Source of the DNA: JBGAJN01 sp044224905
GTDB taxonomy: Bacteria > Verrucomicrobiota > Verrucomicrobiia > Limisphaerales > JBGAJN01
NCBI GenBank assembly: GCA_044224905.1
Contig: JBGAJN010000002.1
Location: 1,178,001-1,242,000, forward strand
Direction of reading: 5' to 3'
DNA length: 64,000 nucleotides
Notes under the pieces: generated by a model
The model's input: the letters and a program-made list of their open reading frames with translations, nothing else
Database searches by the model: none
Told to the model about the DNA's origin: nothing
In this document: in pieces, positions 25,388-33,189 of the stretch
How the letters are laid out: every line of letters begins with the position of its first letter
Numbering within the stretch: the stretch's first letter is position 1
Program-made: the position numbers and the translations under genes

Positions 25388-26764
25388 TTATTTCAACGCC
25401 GCCACCGCTTCATCCGTCGCCTCGGCGAGGACGGCGAGTCCATCTTCCAACGCCTCGCGCGGAATGGTGAGCGGCGGCGAAATCTTCACGGTCTGGCCCC
25501 ACGCACCGACGGGCGCGAAGAACAACAGTCCTTTGTGGAAGCAGCGTTCGATGATGCTGTGAGCGAGATCGTGATCGGGTTCCTTCGTTCCGCGTTTCAC
25601 CGTCTGCATGCCGCCCACGAGGCCGCGCGCGGTCACGTGGCCAATGAGCGTCGGGTGCTTGGCTTGAATTTTCTTCAAACCGTCGAACAACGTTTTCTCC
25701 AGACGCGCGGCATTGCCGGCGAGATCTTCCGTGATGAGTTTCGTCACGCTGGCAAGCGCGGCGGCGCAGCAAACCGGATTGCCCGTGTGCGTGCTCGTCA
25801 TCGAGCCGGGACCGAATTGATCCATGATCGACTCACGGCCGATCACCGCCGAAAGCGGCAGGGAACTGCTGATGCCTTTGCCGCAGCAAATCACGTCGGG
25901 CGTGACGCCATAGTGTTCGAACGCCCAGAACTTGCCGGTGCGACCGAAGCCCGCCTGGACTTCGTCGAACACGAGCACGACGTCGTTTTGTTTGCACCAC
26001 TCGGCGAGCTTGCGAACGTACTCGACCGGCGCGAAGTCGGGACCGACGCCCTGGTAAGTCTCCATCATCACGCCGGCGATGTTCTCCGGCTTCAATCCGC
26101 GCGCAGCGATGGCGTCGAGGAACGTGTCGAAGCTCGTATCGGTCTGCCAGTAACCGTCGGGGAACGGCACGTTCAGAATCGCGGGATCTTCATTCACGAT
26201 CCACGACTTCTGTCCCGCCATGCCACCGGCTTGCTGCGAGCCGAGCGTGCGCCCGTGAAAGCCGCGCGCGAAGCCGACGATGCCGATTTTTTTCTTTCCG
26301 CCCACCTTAATGCCGTGCGAGCGGCACAATTTGATCGCGCATTCCGTCGCCTCCGAACCGGTCGTGAGCAGAAAGACTTTGCTCAAACCTTCAGGCGCGA
26401 CGCTGGCGAGCTTCTCAACGAGTGCGGCGCGTTCTTCATTCGGAAAAACGTAGCTGTGCAGCAGGCCGCTGTTCACTTGGTCGATGATGGCTTTGCGGAC
26501 CTCGGGCGCTCCGTGGCCAGCGTTGGTGACGAGCACGCCCGACGACCAGTCGAGCCAGCGATTGCCGTATTTGTCGTAGACGAAAATATCCTCGGCACGT
26601 TCCCACACGAGCGGCGGTTGACCGCGCATCGAGATCGGCTCGAACTTGCGCAGCTTCTCCAGCGTGGGCAGGGAGTCCGGGTGCGGCAACTGCGTGGCGA
26701 TGCGACGATACTTGGTGTCGACGTGTTTCACGTCGCGCGGAACGATGCTGAATTCTTTGCCCAT
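25388..26764 (-). CDS. class III PLP-dependent aminotransferase
   Basis: Transfers an omega-amino group using pyridoxal phosphate. Visible features: the DWSSGVLVTNAGH substrate region, TTGSEATECAIK (phosphate loop), FHGRT, VFDEVQAGFGRTG (PLP ring contact Asp) and the Schiff-base Lys in CCGKGISSSLPLSAV. Length 458 aa from the ATG at 26764, a start that gives the usual MGKEF N-terminus; an ATG at 26800 would add 12 residues. The 4-aminobutyrate or acetylornithine/ornithine aminotransferase subgroup is plausible but the substrate cannot be fixed. It may be co-transcribed with the DUF6807 gene downstream. Confidence 0.92.
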   Translation of the reverse strand: MGKEFSIVPRDVKHVDTKYRRIATQLPHPDSLPTLEKLRKFEPISMRGQPPLVWERAEDIFVYDKYGNRWLDWSSGVLVTNAGHGAPEVRKAIIDQVNSGLLHSYVFPNEERAALVEKLASVAPEGLSKVFLLTTGSEATECAIKLCRSHGIKVGGKKKIGIVGFARGFHGRTLGSQQAGGMAGQKSWIVNEDPAILNVPFPDGYWQTDTSFDTFLDAIAARGLKPENIAGVMMETYQGVGPDFAPVEYVRKLAEWCKQNDVVLVFDEVQAGFGRTGKFWAFEHYGVTPDVICCGKGISSSLPLSAVIGRESIMDQFGPGSMTSTHTGNPVCCAAALASVTKLITEDLAGNAARLEKTLFDGLKKIQAKHPTLIGHVTARGLVGGMQTVKRGTKEPDHDLAHSIIERCFHKGLLFFAPVGAWGQTVKISPPLTIPREALEDGLAVLAEATDEAVAALK

Positions 26765-26876
26765 AAAATGATTTGTTAGACTGACCTCTTTGTAAGTCAT
26801 CTACCACCGCGCAGCTACGCGGTTTGTCACCGCCTTAGATACTTTGATGCTGAACGATACGCGCCGCGCGAAACCA

Positions 26877-28712
26877 TCACTCGGCAATGACCACGAGCGA
26901 TTGCGACGGGCAGCCAACGTGATAGTCCGCCTGACCGTTCATCAGCGAAACAATCACCATCGAACCGCGGCGGGCGCCGACGAGCGGCTTGATGCGCAAT
27001 TCTGCGGAAGCTTTGCCCGCAGCTAGAGTGATCGTGCCGGGAATGCGATCGAAGTCTTTCATCACTTCCGCATCACCACTCGCGACCAAGCTCACCGTTA
27101 GAGGCTGTGAAAGATCGCCGGTGCGAGTGATGCGAAAGACACCCGGTTCCTCGGGCTTAGCGTGCGCGCGCGAAACACTGGCTGCGACAAACACGATCGG
27201 AGTCGAGCCACCGGTCGGATCAGTGTTGTTGAAGTAATGCTCAACGTTCGCGTAGCCGCCGACGGAAATCTTCGCGCCGTCGCTTGCATCCTGGGGAACG
27301 AGTCCGAATTGTTTTTCCCAGAAATCCGGAATCCCATCGCGATCCGAATCCTTCGGCGACGGCAGCGAACGGTAGTCCGGCCAGCGATCCGCGATCGGGA
27401 GATCGGTTTCTTTTTCGATGATGCGGCCCGTGCCGTTGCGCACGTGGTTTATGATCCGAGCGTCCACGGCGTCGCGCGATGGCAGCGTCGCTCCAACATC
27501 AGCCAGCACCGCTTCGAAAGCTTCCGCGGCGGATTGCGGGTTTGGGGGAAAACCGGCGAATGGGGCGTCGACCTTCATGGCTTCACGTTCCGCATCGTTA
27601 AGCTTCTTAAACTTCTGATTGTGGGACACGGCGAGCCTATTGTCCTTCGTGCCGGAAGGAAAACCTTCGATCACGTTGCCATGCGCATAAATGCGCGCTC
27701 CGGGGTCGCCGTGGAACTCGAACATCTTGGTGCGCACGTCCGCGGGCGTACTCGGGCCGGGTTTGTAGTAATTGTTCAACCAGTTTAAGAACACTCGCTC
27801 GGTGCCGGTGTGCGACGCGTACTCGGACCAATCATAGACGACGATGTTGTAACAATTGAGTACGGGAGGAACGTCCTCGCCACCCGTCGTGCGCGGGCTC
27901 CGGAGGCGATTATGTGCGTAGAGCATGTGGTGCTTGGTGGATCGGCCGTCCGGCGCGCCACTGCCCCAAAGCGAACCTTCGGAATGATTCGGCGGCGTCT
28001 GTTTGGGATTGTGATAGTCGCAACCTTCCGCGGCGATGTTCCATGAAACGGTGGTGCGATCCGCGTGGGTGACTGTCAGGTTTTCGTCCGTGGCCCACGA
28101 CGTCGAGCAATGATCGATGACGATGTTTGTGAGTTGCGCGAACTCGTGCAGGTATTTCCCGCGGCTTTCTTTTTTGATTTTCCGTTTGTCAAACGCATCG
28201 GCAGTTTGCCCGGCTGCGTTGGTTTTTTCACCGATGCTGAGAGGTTTCACTTCAATCGCATCGCCCGTATCCCCTTCGCGATTCCACCCGCGACGAGAGC
28301 GGAGGTGTCGTAATATGACGTTCGGGGCGGAGATCTCGAGCGTGCCGCCTTTCAGGCAGATGCCTTCGCCGGGCGCGGTTTGTCCAGCGATGGTGATGTT
28401 CGGCTGGTCAATCGCTATCTTCCCACCGGCCTTCTTGCCTTCCGTCTTGCCTGTTCTGGCCGCGCTTAAGTCGATGATGCCGGACACATCAAAAACGACG
28501 ATCCGGTTCGATTGGCTCACCGCGTCCGCGAGCGAGCCGGCACCGTCGAGGTTGAGATTGGTAACGTGATAAACCGTTCCGCCGCGTCCGCCGCTGGCCA
28601 ACATCCCTGCGCCCTCGGCTCCGGGGAATGCCGGAGTCGCGGCAAGCGCAGCAGTCGCGGTCGATACGGCTGTGATAAGTGCCGCGCGGATCAGATCAGG
28701 AAAACGCTTCAT
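26877..28712 (-). CDS. secreted pectate lyase-like polysaccharide lyase
   Basis: Exported beta-helix enzyme probably cleaving polygalacturonate or a related acidic polysaccharide. The signal peptide (start at 28712) is followed by AFPGAEGAGMLASGGRGG, the typical N-terminus of this pectate-lyase family, then beta-helix repeats with NITIAGQTAPGEGICLKG and a conserved IDHCSTSWATDENLTV segment. Near residues 475-495 is a DSDRDGIPDFWE calcium-type (thrombospondin type 3-like) motif, and the last 100 residues look like an Ig-like module. Length 611 aa. The in-frame extension to 28811 is not signal-peptide-like. Confidence 0.9.
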   Translation of the reverse strand: MKRFPDLIRAALITAVSTATAALAATPAFPGAEGAGMLASGGRGGTVYHVTNLNLDGAGSLADAVSQSNRIVVFDVSGIIDLSAARTGKTEGKKAGGKIAIDQPNITIAGQTAPGEGICLKGGTLEISAPNVILRHLRSRRGWNREGDTGDAIEVKPLSIGEKTNAAGQTADAFDKRKIKKESRGKYLHEFAQLTNIVIDHCSTSWATDENLTVTHADRTTVSWNIAAEGCDYHNPKQTPPNHSEGSLWGSGAPDGRSTKHHMLYAHNRLRSPRTTGGEDVPPVLNCYNIVVYDWSEYASHTGTERVFLNWLNNYYKPGPSTPADVRTKMFEFHGDPGARIYAHGNVIEGFPSGTKDNRLAVSHNQKFKKLNDAEREAMKVDAPFAGFPPNPQSAAEAFEAVLADVGATLPSRDAVDARIINHVRNGTGRIIEKETDLPIADRWPDYRSLPSPKDSDRDGIPDFWEKQFGLVPQDASDGAKISVGGYANVEHYFNNTDPTGGSTPIVFVAASVSRAHAKPEEPGVFRITRTGDLSQPLTVSLVASGDAEVMKDFDRIPGTITLAAGKASAELRIKPLVGARRGSMVIVSLMNGQADYHVGCPSQSLVVIAE

Positions 28713-28851
28713 GTGTTTGAAAAACCCAGACGTGCTCAGCGGTTCGGTAGTTACGAGGCCTGTGATCAAGTAGCAATGCCGAAAACGGTCTTGCCTCGCG
28801 CGCCGTTCCATTTAACGTCGCGGCGTTCCAAACAACTTTGCTCAAAGCTCT

Positions 28852-29910
28852 ATGAAGAAGTTACTTCGTGCTCAGTTCTTGTCGCTGGTAGTCCTTGCCT
28901 TGGCGCCGATAGCCGGTTTCGCGTGGGATTACGCGGGCCATCGAACTGTGAATGAGCTCGCGCTGAAATCGTTGCCGGAGAATTTTCCGAAGTTTGTTCG
29001 CGCGCCGGCGGCGGCGGAGCGGATCGCGTTTCTCGCGGGCGAGGCGGATCGCTGGCGCAATTCTCCTGATCACACCCTCCGCCACGCGAGCGCGCCCGAT
29101 CACTATTTCGACATGGATTATCTGGCGAACTACCAGATGAAGCCCGAGCAGGTGAGCCCGTATCGCTTCGAGTTTGTCGCGCAGTTGACTCGCTATCGGG
29201 TAGCGCACCCAGAGGTTTTGCCGAAGGTCGATCCCGCGAAAGACTCCGATCACGGACAGGCGTTCTTCGGTTTCCTGCCTTGGGCGATCAACGAGCATTA
29301 CTCGAAACTCAAATCGGCATTTTCGTATCTTAAGACGTTTGAAGATTACGGTGGGACGCCGGACGAAATCCGCAACGCCCAGGAGAACGTAATTTACCTG
29401 ATGGGCGTGATGGGGCACTTCGTCGGCGATTGCACGCAGCCGCTGCACACGACGAAGCATTACAACGGTTGGATCGACGATAAGAACCCGAAGAATTATT
29501 CCACCAAGAAAACGTTTCACTCGTGGGTCGATGGCGGATACCTCGCGAAGATTGGCATGACCACGGCCGAGTTGTTGCCTAAGGTACGTCCCGCACAGGC
29601 GGTGACGAACGCGAACTCCGGTAACGAAGGTGTATTCGGCGAATTGATGCGCTTCATCAACGAGCAGCACAAGTTGGTCGAACCGCTCTACACGCTGGAC
29701 CGTGACGGCAAGCTCAGCGGCAACGGTGACGTTGGCATGATTGGGAAACCTTTCCTCTACGGACAACTTCTCAAAGGCGGTCAGATGCTCGGCGACCTAT
29801 GGTTCACTGCTTGGCAAACCGCGCCGAAAGATGGTTTCCTGCAATCGCAACTCGCCAAGCGCAAGCTGCGCGAGTCGGGTGTGGAGCCAACCAAGAAAAA
29901 GAAGAAGTAG
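28852..29910 (+). CDS. secreted S1/P1-type zinc nuclease
   Basis: Exported phosphodiesterase of the S1/P1 nuclease-phospholipase C fold, which uses three zinc ions to cut single-stranded nucleic acid and release 3' phosphates. After the signal peptide the mature protein would begin at Trp in FAWDYAGHR, the Trp being a classic zinc ligand, followed by further ligands in HYFDMDYL, MGHFVGDCTQPLH and FHSWVDGGYL. Length 352 aa with a Lys-rich tail (KKKKK). Its stop codon directly abuts the 3' CCA of the convergent tRNA gene, leaving no spacer. Confidence 0.9.
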   Translation: MKKLLRAQFLSLVVLALAPIAGFAWDYAGHRTVNELALKSLPENFPKFVRAPAAAERIAFLAGEADRWRNSPDHTLRHASAPDHYFDMDYLANYQMKPEQVSPYRFEFVAQLTRYRVAHPEVLPKVDPAKDSDHGQAFFGFLPWAINEHYSKLKSAFSYLKTFEDYGGTPDEIRNAQENVIYLMGVMGHFVGDCTQPLHTTKHYNGWIDDKNPKNYSTKKTFHSWVDGGYLAKIGMTTAELLPKVRPAQAVTNANSGNEGVFGELMRFINEQHKLVEPLYTLDRDGKLSGNGDVGMIGKPFLYGQLLKGGQMLGDLWFTAWQTAPKDGFLQSQLAKRKLRESGVEPTKKKKK

Positions 29911-29986
29911 TGGTGGGCCCGCTCGGATTTGAACCGAGGACCAAGCGATTATGAGTCGCCTGCTCTAACCGCTGAGCTACAGGCCC
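29911..29986 (-). tRNA. tRNA-Ile2 with CAU anticodon (lysidine type)
   Basis: A 76-nt cloverleaf with CCA encoded at 29911-29913. Acceptor stem GGGCCTG pairs with CGGGCCC, the D-arm holds AGCTCAGCGGTTAGAGC, the anticodon loop is CTCATAA (CAU) and the T-arm holds GGTTCGAATCC. The anticodon stem-loop GGCGACTCATAATCGC is that of tRNA-Ile2, whose C34 is changed to lysidine by TilS to read AUA; it is unlike initiator or elongator tRNA-Met. It overlaps no gene but touches the nuclease stop codon. Confidence 0.93.
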
Positions 29987-30035
29987 GACCGTTCGGATTG
30001 TGCCCGTGAGGGAAGTCGCCGCAAGTGAATTCGCC

Positions 30036-30818
30036 TCAAGGCTGCGTCTTGAGCGCGGTCGCGGGGCGCGGCGGCCGAGGCGCGATCGAGCGAAACTCGG
30101 TTCGGAAAACTTCGTTAGTGAATCCATGTGCTGAGAGGAATTCATTCAGCGAGGCGCGGATTCCAACCTCACGGCGCGTGAATGGATCGCGGTAAGCCAA
30201 TCCCACGGCGCGGAGGGCGAGGGGTGCTTTGTCGGTGCGTCCGTAGAGTTCGTCACCGGTGATCGGACTGTCGGATTCGGCGAGGTGAACGCGGATCTGG
30301 TGGGTTCGTCCGGTGAACGGGCGCGCTTCGATCAGGTGTTTTCCTCCGGCATTGGCTACGAGGCGAAATTCGGTTTCCGATTCCTTTCCGTCCTCGGCGA
30401 CGCGCATGCGGCCAATTTGCTTGGGATCGGGCGCGAGGCTGAGCCGGCAGGTCCACTTAGGAACCTTCGGTGCTTGCGTGGTGACCGCGACATAAACCTT
30501 CTCCATCTGCCGGGATTCGAACAAGTCGCCGAACGTTTGCAGCGCCCCAACGCTTTTCGCAAAAAGCAGAATCCCGCTTGTATCGCCGTCGAGCCGGTGG
30601 ATGTGCTTGAGGAATTTTAGGTGGCGTGAGCGTGCCCAATAATGACCCGCCGCGATGGAGGATTGGATGGCGGCCTGCAGGTTGCGCTGCGTTTTCTGCC
30701 ATGAATACGGCACAAGCATCCACCCGGGCGGTTTGTCGATGGCGAGCACTGAACGATCCTCGTAAAGGATCGGAATGGGCGGTTCTCGAAATAATTCGAT
30801 GCAATCGGGGCGGGCCAT
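30036..30818 (-). CDS. RluA-family pseudouridine synthase
   Basis: Converts specific uridines of rRNA or tRNA to pseudouridine. The catalytic HRLDGDTSG motif (Asp near residue 97), the ARPFTGRTHQIRVHL motif near 165-179 and the N-terminal LAIDKPPGW segment are all present. Length 260 aa; no S4 domain, so RluA/TruC-like rather than RluC/D-like. The target site cannot be predicted. It begins at the ATG at 30818 and reads away from the divergent small basic gene. Confidence 0.92.
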   Translation of the reverse strand: MARPDCIELFREPPIPILYEDRSVLAIDKPPGWMLVPYSWQKTQRNLQAAIQSSIAAGHYWARSRHLKFLKHIHRLDGDTSGILLFAKSVGALQTFGDLFESRQMEKVYVAVTTQAPKVPKWTCRLSLAPDPKQIGRMRVAEDGKESETEFRLVANAGGKHLIEARPFTGRTHQIRVHLAESDSPITGDELYGRTDKAPLALRAVGLAYRDPFTRREVGIRASLNEFLSAHGFTNEVFRTEFRSIAPRPPRPATALKTQP

Positions 30819-30897
30819 CGTCAGTCAGCTGTTACTGGAAAGTTTCGCAACTGAAAAGAAATAAACGATTTTGCTCCGCATTCCGCCAAACTTCAGC

Positions 30898-30903
30898 TAT
30901 ACT
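30898..30903 (+). promoter_or_regulatory. -10 element TATACT; possible leaderless start
   Basis: TATACT lies 7 bases before the GTG at 30911, so transcription would begin at or within a few bases of the start codon. No Shine-Dalgarno fits in CCCCCC before the GTG. The nearest TTGCTC (30871) is 21 bases upstream, too far for a standard -35. Confidence 0.35.
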
Positions 30904-30910
30904 GCCCCCC

Positions 30911-31159
30911 GTGAAGAAGACCATTACTAAGTCCGCGAAGAAGATCGCCACCAAACCCAAAGCGCCGAATACCCCAGTGGAAACCGGCCAGGTTTGGAAA
31001 ATGGAAGACTCACGCCTCGAGATCAGCCTCGTGGGCAAGACCCTCGTGCACTACAAGCACTTCAAGGGACTTACCAAACGCGCGCCGATTTCGCTGTCCG
31101 CCAAGGACGCTCTGGAGAAGTACCTCAAGACGAACAAGGCCATCCTCGTTCAGGAATAG
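30911..31159 (+). CDS. small basic protein, 82 aa
   Basis: Unrecognised. The first 25 residues are Lys-rich (KKTITKSAKKIATKPK), followed by a compact domain TGQVWKMEDSRLEISLVGKTLVHYKHF and a helix LSAKDALEKYLKTNKAILVQE. It looks like a small RNA- or DNA-binding protein with a flexible basic arm; this is inference from composition. The start is a GTG at 30911; the frame is open further upstream but that part is antisense to the pseudouridine synthase and non-coding in character. Confidence 0.65.
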   Translation: MKKTITKSAKKIATKPKAPNTPVETGQVWKMEDSRLEISLVGKTLVHYKHFKGLTKRAPISLSAKDALEKYLKTNKAILVQE

Positions 31160-31252
31160 CGTTCGTTAGTGGCCCCGTCCATTTTGGGAAGCACGCGGTT
31201 TTATCTGCGCGTTTCGTTCCACTTCCCCCGCATCGAATCGTCTGAAGTCGTC

Positions 31253-31732
31253 TCACATCACCGAGACGATTCGGTAGGTGTCTTTTCGTCCTCCGAGGTC
31301 CAACTTCAGTCGTTCGCCGGCTTTTCTTCCGGCGAGCTGGCTCCCCAGCGGTGATTGCAGTGTGATCACGAGAATTTCCTTTCGGTCGTGGGTCACTTCC
31401 ATTCCGCCAGCGCGTGGGGCGAGAAAATACCACGAACTCTCTGTAGCGCTTTCGAGTTCTACTAGGGCGCCGACGTCGATGCCATCGTTCGGTCCAAATG
31501 ACCGTGGTGTCAGCTTGGAAAACTCTTCGAGCGCAGTTTGAGCCTCGGCGGCTTGTCGCGACTGGCCGCGTGCGAGGTACGACGCCTCGAGCCCGCGGGT
31601 GTCGTATTTGTTTTCGGCTTTGCTCTGTTCGTGTGTGGCCTCGGCGTGCGCAGCCCGGGCGGCCTTGGCGTACAATTCCAATTCGCCTTCGATCTGGGTG
31701 ATGATTTTTTTGATGAGTGCGCGTTTGTTCAT
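31253..31732 (-). CDS. GreA/GreB-family transcription factor-like protein
   Basis: A 159-aa protein with an N-terminal helical pair (KRALIKKIITQIEGELELYAKAARAAHAEATHEQ...) and a C-terminal FKBP-like GreA domain (VGALVELESATESSWYFLAPRAGG ... SPLGSQLAGRKAGERLKL). Gre factors rescue backtracked RNA polymerase through acidic residues at the coiled-coil tip. Here the tip region is hard to assign, so it may be a Gre-like regulator rather than a true cleavage factor. I use the ATG at 31732 (MNKRALIKK); an upstream start at 31777 adds 15 unlikely residues. Confidence 0.82.
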   Translation of the reverse strand: MNKRALIKKIITQIEGELELYAKAARAAHAEATHEQSKAENKYDTRGLEASYLARGQSRQAAEAQTALEEFSKLTPRSFGPNDGIDVGALVELESATESSWYFLAPRAGGMEVTHDRKEILVITLQSPLGSQLAGRKAGERLKLDLGGRKDTYRIVSVM

Positions 31733-32088
31733 GAGCAGGGCGGGCGAGATGGAAACCGATGTTGGACGTTCGTGCAAGCTGGTTCAAAGGTCGGTTGTTC
31801 AGCGCTGCATAGTTGTTGTCACGCGAATTGGATGAGGTGCCTGACCCACGCTAAAATTTTCTGCGGCGCAGAGGGGCGGCGAGCGGCGCGCTCAGGAATT
31901 TGGCCCATTCGCGGGCCAAACGCGTCGTGAAAGAGGTCGTTTTTTCCGAACTAAGCCTAGAGAAGCTGCATCCTCCGAGTGACCTTTTCGCGGGCGGCAG
32001 AGTTTATTCTAAGGCCGTATTTATTGGGTTTCGTTTGTATTGAGATTGGCGGGGGTAGAAATTTTTGAGTCTGTAAAGACCGTTGCGC
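31733..32088. other. non-coding region between the Gre-like gene and the flagellin promoter
   Basis: No gene is seen. It holds a perfect 8-bp hairpin, TTTGGCCC (31899-31906) and GGGCCAAA (31913-31920), with no T-tract on either side, and an A/T-rich block just before the flagellin promoter. Confidence 0.4.
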
Positions 32089-32115
32089 TAAAGAGTTTGC
32101 AAGACCTTCCGATAT
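32089..32115 (+). promoter_or_regulatory. sigma-28 (FliA) type promoter of flagellin
   Basis: TAAAGAGT (32089-32096), an 11-base spacer, then TCCGATAT (32108-32115). The consensus is TAAAGTTT-N11-GCCGATAA; spacing is exact and 12 of 16 positions match. It implies a start near 32122 and a leader of about 138 bases. Confidence 0.72.
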
Positions 32116-32171
32116 CCTAGCTGTCGCAAGACACGGCGGTTGGCAGCCGGAAAGGGCCAACGGGGAAAACG

Positions 32172-32216
32172 GTGTTTGCCTCTGTAAAAGAAAACACTCG
32201 CAACATGGATGTTGCG
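32172..32216 (+). promoter_or_regulatory. two hairpins in the flagellin mRNA leader
   Basis: GTGTTT (32172-32177) pairs with AAACAC (32192-32197); immediately after, CGCAACA (32199-32205) pairs with TGTTGCG (32210-32216) around a TGGA loop. They lie 44 bases before the flagellin ATG and could stabilise the mRNA or bind a regulator. Confidence 0.4.
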
Positions 32217-32259
32217 CAAAACAAAGCCTCTCACGGGGCTAACTCACGGAATAGAGTAT

Positions 32260-33063
32260 ATGGTCATCAATACAAACGTCTCCGCTCTCACGAGCTCACG
32301 CCTCCTCACTGAATCCTCCAACATGCTGTCCCGGTCGCTTTCGCGACTCTCCTCTGGTTCCAAGATTGTGAACCCGGAAGACGATGCTGCTGGTATGGCT
32401 GTGTCGATGCGTTTTGACGCCCAGATTCACCGCAATGATGCGGCCAACAGCAACATCGGCAACGCTCTCTCGTTCAACTCCACCCGCGACGCGTTTCTCT
32501 CGAAGGTCGGCAAGGCGCTGGATCGTATGAGCGAATTGGCGATCCTCGCTCAGGACGTCACCAAGTCCAGTGCTGACCTCGCCCTGTATAACAACGAATT
32601 CTCGCAGCTCTCCTCGTTTATCACGAACTCCGCGACGAAGGACTTCAACGGCATCAGTCTCTTCACCGCCTCAGCGTTGAACGTCACGATTGATAGCGAA
32701 GGCGCGTCCTTCTCCATGAGCGGCGTCAACCTCAGCAGCGGCACCTACACGGCGGCGACTGCAGCGAACGTCGCATCGGCGACCTTCGCGGTGGCCGCGC
32801 TCACGGCGGTGAAAGCTGCAATCACGCAGTTGGCCAGCGACCGCTCGGTGGTCGGTGCCTCTAACACGCGCCTCAGCTACACCTCGGAACAGTTGAATGT
32901 GCTGAGCGACAACCTCGCTTCGTCGAACAGCCGCATCAAGGACGTTGATGTGGCCGACGAAAGTACCAAGTATGCCCGCTACAACATCTTGGTTCAGGCA
33001 GGCACCGCGATGTTGGCGCAGGCGAATTCGCAGCCGCAAGCCGCGCTGAAGCTGCTGCAATAA
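32260..33063 (+). CDS. fliC: flagellin
   Basis: Filament subunit. The N-terminal D0/D1 region (MVINTNVSALTSSRLL ... LSRLSSGSKIVNPEDDAAGMAVS) and the C-terminal D1/D0 region (SRIKDVDVADESTKYARYNILVQAGTAMLAQANSQ) are intact. The central variable part is short, so the protein is only 267 aa, near the minimum for a working flagellin. The ATG at 32260 gives the conserved start; an in-frame ATG at 32209 lies in the leader hairpin. No other flagellar gene is within the 64 kb. A sigma-28 promoter and a strong terminator make it a single-gene unit. Confidence 0.95.
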   Translation: MVINTNVSALTSSRLLTESSNMLSRSLSRLSSGSKIVNPEDDAAGMAVSMRFDAQIHRNDAANSNIGNALSFNSTRDAFLSKVGKALDRMSELAILAQDVTKSSADLALYNNEFSQLSSFITNSATKDFNGISLFTASALNVTIDSEGASFSMSGVNLSSGTYTAATAANVASATFAVAALTAVKAAITQLASDRSVVGASNTRLSYTSEQLNVLSDNLASSNSRIKDVDVADESTKYARYNILVQAGTAMLAQANSQPQAALKLLQ

Positions 33064-33095
33064 TCAGCAAGCCCGCTTCGCAAACGCGAATCCAA

Positions 33096-33130
33096 CTCGG
33101 ACGAGGTTTCCTCGTCCGAGTTTTTGCTTT
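33096..33130 (+). terminator. flagellin terminator
   Basis: CTCGGACGAGG (33096-33106), loop TTT, CCTCGTCCGAG (33110-33120), then TTTTTGCTTTT: an 11-bp perfect stem with a T-tract 33 bases after the flagellin stop. Confidence 0.92.
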
Positions 33131-33189
33131 TCGGGATGAGCGGAAAAAGGGGGCGTTGACGGCGTGCCGACGCCTGGCCAGTCGAGAAG

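Noticed and set aside
25232..26779. A 515-codon + strand frame opposite the aminotransferase
   Set aside because: Arg/His/Ala-rich mirror; the aminotransferase has all class III motifs.
32209..32259. Upstream in-frame ATG extending flagellin by 17 residues
   Set aside because: It lies in a leader hairpin, and flagellins begin MxINTN, which the ATG at 32260 gives.
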